Assembly: GCA_030040175.1 (NCBI GenBank)
Contig: JASHUF010000281.1
Location: 1-7,697 of the forward strand
DNA from: Acidobacteriaceae bacterium
Lineage (GTDB): Bacteria; Acidobacteriota; Terriglobia; Terriglobales; Acidobacteriaceae
DNA length: 7,697 bases
Reading direction: 5' to 3'
The notes below the pieces were generated by a model, which saw only the letters and a program-made list of their open reading frames with translations, did no database searches and was not told the origin of the DNA. A program made the translations under genes and the position numbers. Below, one piece after another: positions 5,117 to 7,697 of the stretch (its first letter is position 1; each line of letters starts with the position of its first letter).

Positions 5117-5341
5117 AATCGAGCAAAATCAAGAACTTGATCGCTCAGGCAGAGCTTGAATCTCGGCCGCGCGCCGTTCGCCCGCCGCCGGCGCGCGCGC
5201 GATTGCAGCCAGCGCGCCAGCGTACTCCCTTCCAAACCTAGTCACCAGCGTGGTTTAGCATGGCAACATTCTTTGTTGCCTGGGTGCGCCTGGACGTCCT
5301 CATGCGTGGATCTCGAAGCGCACCGCACAGGAGTTCTTGCT
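5117..5341 (+). promoter_or_regulatory. Upstream region of the SulP gene with an operator-like dyad and a GC-rich stem
   Basis: No separate gene is supported in these 225 bases. ATCAAG-AA-CTTGAT (5128-5141) is a perfect 14-base dyad, flanked by GAGC (5121-5124) and GCTC (5143-5146), and resembles a binding site for a dimeric regulator. CGCGCGCCG (5168-5176) pairs with CGGCGCGCG (5189-5197) as a 9-bp stem with a 12-base loop. The SulP reading frame is technically open back to a TTG at 5156, but its composition and lack of family similarity suggest an untranslated leader. No convincing -35/-10 pair was found. Confidence 0.35.
5329..5333 (+). promoter_or_regulatory. Ribosome binding site that decides the SulP start
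   Basis: AGGAG lies 8 bases before an in-frame TTG at 5342. No other in-frame candidate (TTG 5156, 5273 or 5276, or GTG 5306) has as good a site. Starting here gives a protein of normal SulP length that begins a few residues before the first conserved segment. Confidence 0.55.
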
Positions 5342-7072
5342 TTGCCCGAACGGCGTTCAAGATGGCTTCAAGGCGTGCGGCCCTTCAGCCGGTCCGGCGC
5401 CTTGCGCGATGCCCGCGCCGGGGTCGCACTGGCGGCGATGAACATTCCCCAGGTGCTGGGGTACACGCGGATTGCCGGGATGCCGGTGGTGACGGGCCTC
5501 TACACCCTCCTTTTGCCCATCCTGGCCTTTGCCGCTTTCGGCTGCTCCCGGTACCTGGTGGTGGCGGCGGATTCGGCAACCGCGGCGATCCTGGCCAGCG
5601 GATTGGCCCCGATGGCGCCGGCCGCCGGCGCGCGATACGTGCTGCTGGCCGGGTACGTGGCGCTCTTGACCGCGGCGTTTCTGCTGCTGGGGCGGCTGTT
5701 CAAGCTGGGCTTCATCGCCGACTTTCTCTCGCAGACGGTGCTGATCGGATTCCTGACCGGCGTGGGGTTCCAGGTGGGTATTGCCGTGCTGGGAGAGACC
5801 CTCGGCGTGCAGGTCGAATCGCGGCGGACGGTGATGCAGGCAATCGAGATCTGCCGCGGGCTGCCGCAAGTGCATCTGCCCACGCTGCTGGTTTCGACCG
5901 CGGTGCTGGCGGTCGTGCTCGGACTCAGTTACGCCGCGCCGAAGATTCCCGGCCCGCTGGTGGCGGTGGTGGGCGCCACGGGAGCGAGTGCCTACTGGCA
6001 CCTTTCCGCGCATGGCGTGGCCACCATCGGCGCGGTGGCCGGCGGGCTGCCCCATCTGCACTTTGCGCTGCTCAGGTGGCGGGAGATTCTGCCGCTGATT
6101 CCCGTTGCCGCCGCGTGCGCGGTGATGATCGTCACCCAGAGCGCGGCCACGGCGCGCGTGTACGCGGTGAGGCACGGCGAGGAGCTGGATGAGAACCGCG
6201 ACCTGCTGGGGCTGGCCGCAGCCAACGCCGCAGCCGCGGTGAGCGGAACTTTTGTGGTGAACGGCAGCCCCACGCAAACGGCGATGGTGGAGAGCGTGGG
6301 CGGGCAGAGCCAGATGGCGCAGACGGCCACGGCGTGCATAGTGGCGTGCGTGCTGCTGTTTCTCACCCGCCCCCTCGGGTACATGCCGCAGTGCGTGCTG
6401 GGCGCGCTGGTGCTGCTGGTGGCCATTCACCTCATCGACCTGCGCGGACTCTTCGGCATTCGCCGCGAGAGCCCGGGAGAATTTGCCGTGGCCCTGACGA
6501 CTGCAATCGTGGTGGTGGCGGCGGGCGTGGAGGACGGCATTCTCGCGGCCATGGTGATGTCGCTCCTGCGCATCGTGCACCACAGCTATCACCCCTACTC
6601 GGGAGTCATGGTTCCCGACGCGAAGATGGCCTGGAATGTGATTCCACCGGCGCGCGGAGCGGCCACCGAGCCGGGGCTGGTGCTGTATCGCTTCGGCGCG
6701 TCGCTGTTTTATGCCAACGCCGGCCGCTTTGCGCAGGAGATCCTGGTGCTGGCCGGGCAGCCGCCCGACGACATGCGCTCTCAAGGAGTGCGCTGGGTGA
6801 TCGTGGACGCCGAGGCCATTGCCAACGTGGACTATAGCGCCGCGCGCGTGGTTCTGGAGCTGAAGGGGCACCTGGAGCGGGCGGGCGTGCGGCTCGGCTT
6901 TGCGCGCCTGGCTCCCAGCACCAAGGCCGATTTCGACCGCCATCGTCTGAGCGCAGCCTTCGGCCCGGATCAGATCTTCGAGCGGCTGCACGATGCGCTC
7001 GCAGCCTTTGAGAAGTGGCGCGCAGGGCCGGAGGCAAATCGAGCGCAGTCAGGCGAGAACGAGTGCGTCTAA
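5342..7072 (+). CDS. SulP family (SLC26-like) anion transporter with C-terminal STAS domain
   Basis: From TTG 5342 the protein has 576 residues, a usual SulP length. It opens with the expected amphipathic lead (RWLQGVRPFSRSGALRDARAG, about 7-27), then NIPQVLGYTRIAGMPVVTGLYT (34-55), the classic first membrane segment and GLYT signature, followed by ADSATAAILASGL. Hydrophobic segments continue to about residue 410. NGSPTQTAMVESVGGQSQMAQT (from 307) is the conserved transport-core stretch. A cytoplasmic STAS domain spans about 444-560; its NVDYSAA loop keeps D497 and S499, the position phosphorylated in related anti-sigma antagonists. These carriers move sulfate, bicarbonate or other anions across the inner membrane. 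No carbonic anhydrase or sulfate-assimilation gene is nearby, so the substrate is unknown. It stands alone on this strand after the tRNA and ends 5 bases from the convergent PPK2 gene. Confidence 0.93.
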   Translation: MPERRSRWLQGVRPFSRSGALRDARAGVALAAMNIPQVLGYTRIAGMPVVTGLYTLLLPILAFAAFGCSRYLVVAADSATAAILASGLAPMAPAAGARYVLLAGYVALLTAAFLLLGRLFKLGFIADFLSQTVLIGFLTGVGFQVGIAVLGETLGVQVESRRTVMQAIEICRGLPQVHLPTLLVSTAVLAVVLGLSYAAPKIPGPLVAVVGATGASAYWHLSAHGVATIGAVAGGLPHLHFALLRWREILPLIPVAAACAVMIVTQSAATARVYAVRHGEELDENRDLLGLAAANAAAAVSGTFVVNGSPTQTAMVESVGGQSQMAQTATACIVACVLLFLTRPLGYMPQCVLGALVLLVAIHLIDLRGLFGIRRESPGEFAVALTTAIVVVAAGVEDGILAAMVMSLLRIVHHSYHPYSGVMVPDAKMAWNVIPPARGAATEPGLVLYRFGASLFYANAGRFAQEILVLAGQPPDDMRSQGVRWVIVDAEAIANVDYSAARVVLELKGHLERAGVRLGFARLAPSTKADFDRHRLSAAFGPDQIFERLHDALAAFEKWRAGPEANRAQSGENECV

Positions 7073-7077
7073 GCAAC

Positions 7078-7697
7078 TTACTTCTTTTTCGCGGCGTGAT
7101 ATTCGCGGCGGATGTGCTCGATGTCGACCGTGGGCGCGGGGTATTTCATCTTCAGCGACTCCAGATGCTCGACCACGATGCGGGCGACGGCAAGATTGCG
7201 AAACCATTTGTGGTTGGCGGGAATCACGAACCAGGGCGCGTGCGCGGTGCTGCACCGGGAGAGCGCTTCCTCGTAGGCTTCGACATATTTGTCCCAGTAC
7301 GCGCGCTCCTTGTAATCGGCTTCGCTGATCTTCCACTGCTTGGCGGGGTCGTCGAGGCGCTGCCGGAAACGCGTCAACTGCTCTTCCCGCGAGATGTGCA
7401 GGAAAAACTTCAGCACGTGGGTGCCGTTGGCGGCGAGTTCTTGCTCGAAGGCGTTAATCTCGTCGTAGCGGCGCGACCAGACGGATTGGGGAACAAGATT
7501 GTGCACGCGGACCACGAGCACATCCTCGTAATGGGAGCGGTTGAAGATGACCACTTCGCCGCGCGCCGGAGCGGCCTTGTGCGCACGCCAGAGGAAGTCG
7601 TGCGCGAGCTCTTCGGCGGAGGGCTCCTTGAACGGAGCCACGCGGCAGCCCTGCGGATTCATGGCGCCGAGAACGTGGTTGATGACGCCGTCCTTGC
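7078..7697 (-). CDS. ppk2: Polyphosphate kinase 2 family protein (C-terminal part, runs off right edge)
   Basis: The last 205 codons are visible; the frame is open to the right edge, so the ATG at 7662 is internal. The fragment starts with KDG, the end of the PPK2 Walker A (GKDG), and continues into MNPQGCRV. IFNRSHYED (fragment residues 50-58) matches the Walker B region of the PPK2-related group that has FNRSHYEDV in place of FDRSWYNRA. KFFLHISREEQLTRF, the WKISEADYKERAYWDKY lid and APWFVIPANHKWFRN complete the family pattern. PPK2 enzymes transfer phosphate between polyphosphate and nucleoside mono- or diphosphates in the cytoplasm; direction and nucleotide preference cannot be read from this fragment. 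The protein ends in a basic tail (HAAKKK). The stop is 5 bases from the SulP stop, in convergent orientation. Confidence 0.93.
   Translation of the reverse strand, partial: KDGVINHVLGAMNPQGCRVAPFKEPSAEELAHDFLWRAHKAAPARGEVVIFNRSHYEDVLVVRVHNLVPQSVWSRRYDEINAFEQELAANGTHVLKFFLHISREEQLTRFRQRLDDPAKQWKISEADYKERAYWDKYVEAYEEALSRCSTAHAPWFVIPANHKWFRNLAVARIVVEHLESLKMKYPAPTVDIEHIRREYHAAKKK

Noticed and set aside
5357..6991. 544-codon open frame on the minus strand
   Set aside because: It is antisense to the SulP gene and very rich in H, R, Q and G, the usual result of strong third-position GC on the coding strand.

Overview
The window looks like chromosomal DNA from a GC-rich Gram-negative bacterium. I favour an Acidobacteriota-type genome. 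The reasons are an ECF sigma factor / zinc-finger anti-sigma / DUF3106-like triad, surface-polysaccharide genes, a SulP transporter with the GLYT signature, and strong GC bias at third codon positions. The phylum is inferred from gene content and style, not from any marker gene.

Layout. From 1 to about 4600 everything is read leftwards. In transcription order this is: an ECF sigma-70 factor (4594-3710), a membrane-anchored zinc-binding anti-sigma factor (3650-3156), an exported DUF3106-like protein (3115-2318), a broken N-terminal copy of a polysaccharide polymerase/ligase gene (2197 to about 1858), an FkbM-family methyltransferase (1834-1145), and the 5' part of an intact O-antigen ligase/polymerase-like membrane protein (920 to beyond the left edge). 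The first three form a compact regulatory operon. The last three form a surface-glycan cluster. A divergent intergenic region (4595-4922) leads to a rightward tRNA-Val(CAC) gene (4923-4999), a short segment ending in a second copy of the tRNA 3' end (5092-5116), and a SulP/STAS anion transporter (5342-7072). A polyphosphate kinase 2 family gene (7078 to beyond the right edge) converges on the transporter with only 5 bases between stop codons.

Two rearrangement scars stand out. First, about 257 bases covering the leader and first 50 or so codons of the O-antigen-ligase-like gene occur twice as direct repeats (754-1010 and 2031-2287), flanking fkbM. The upstream copy is cut off after the N-terminus and joins unrelated sequence that stays open in another frame to a stop just before fkbM, as if a paralogue had lost its middle. 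Second, the last 25 bases of the tRNA-Val region recur exactly 116 bases downstream, as expected of a tRNA-targeting attachment-site duplication whose element has been almost wholly lost.

How the genes may work together: the sigma/anti-sigma pair probably senses an envelope signal and controls its own operon, including the exported DUF3106-like protein. FkbM and the ligase/polymerase probably modify and assemble a surface polysaccharide. SulP and PPK2 are metabolic or transport genes with no evident link to the glycan cluster. I found no CRISPR array, transposase, integrase, toxin-antitoxin pair or defence system. The unusual content is in the two scars and their non-coding structure, not in a new multi-gene system.
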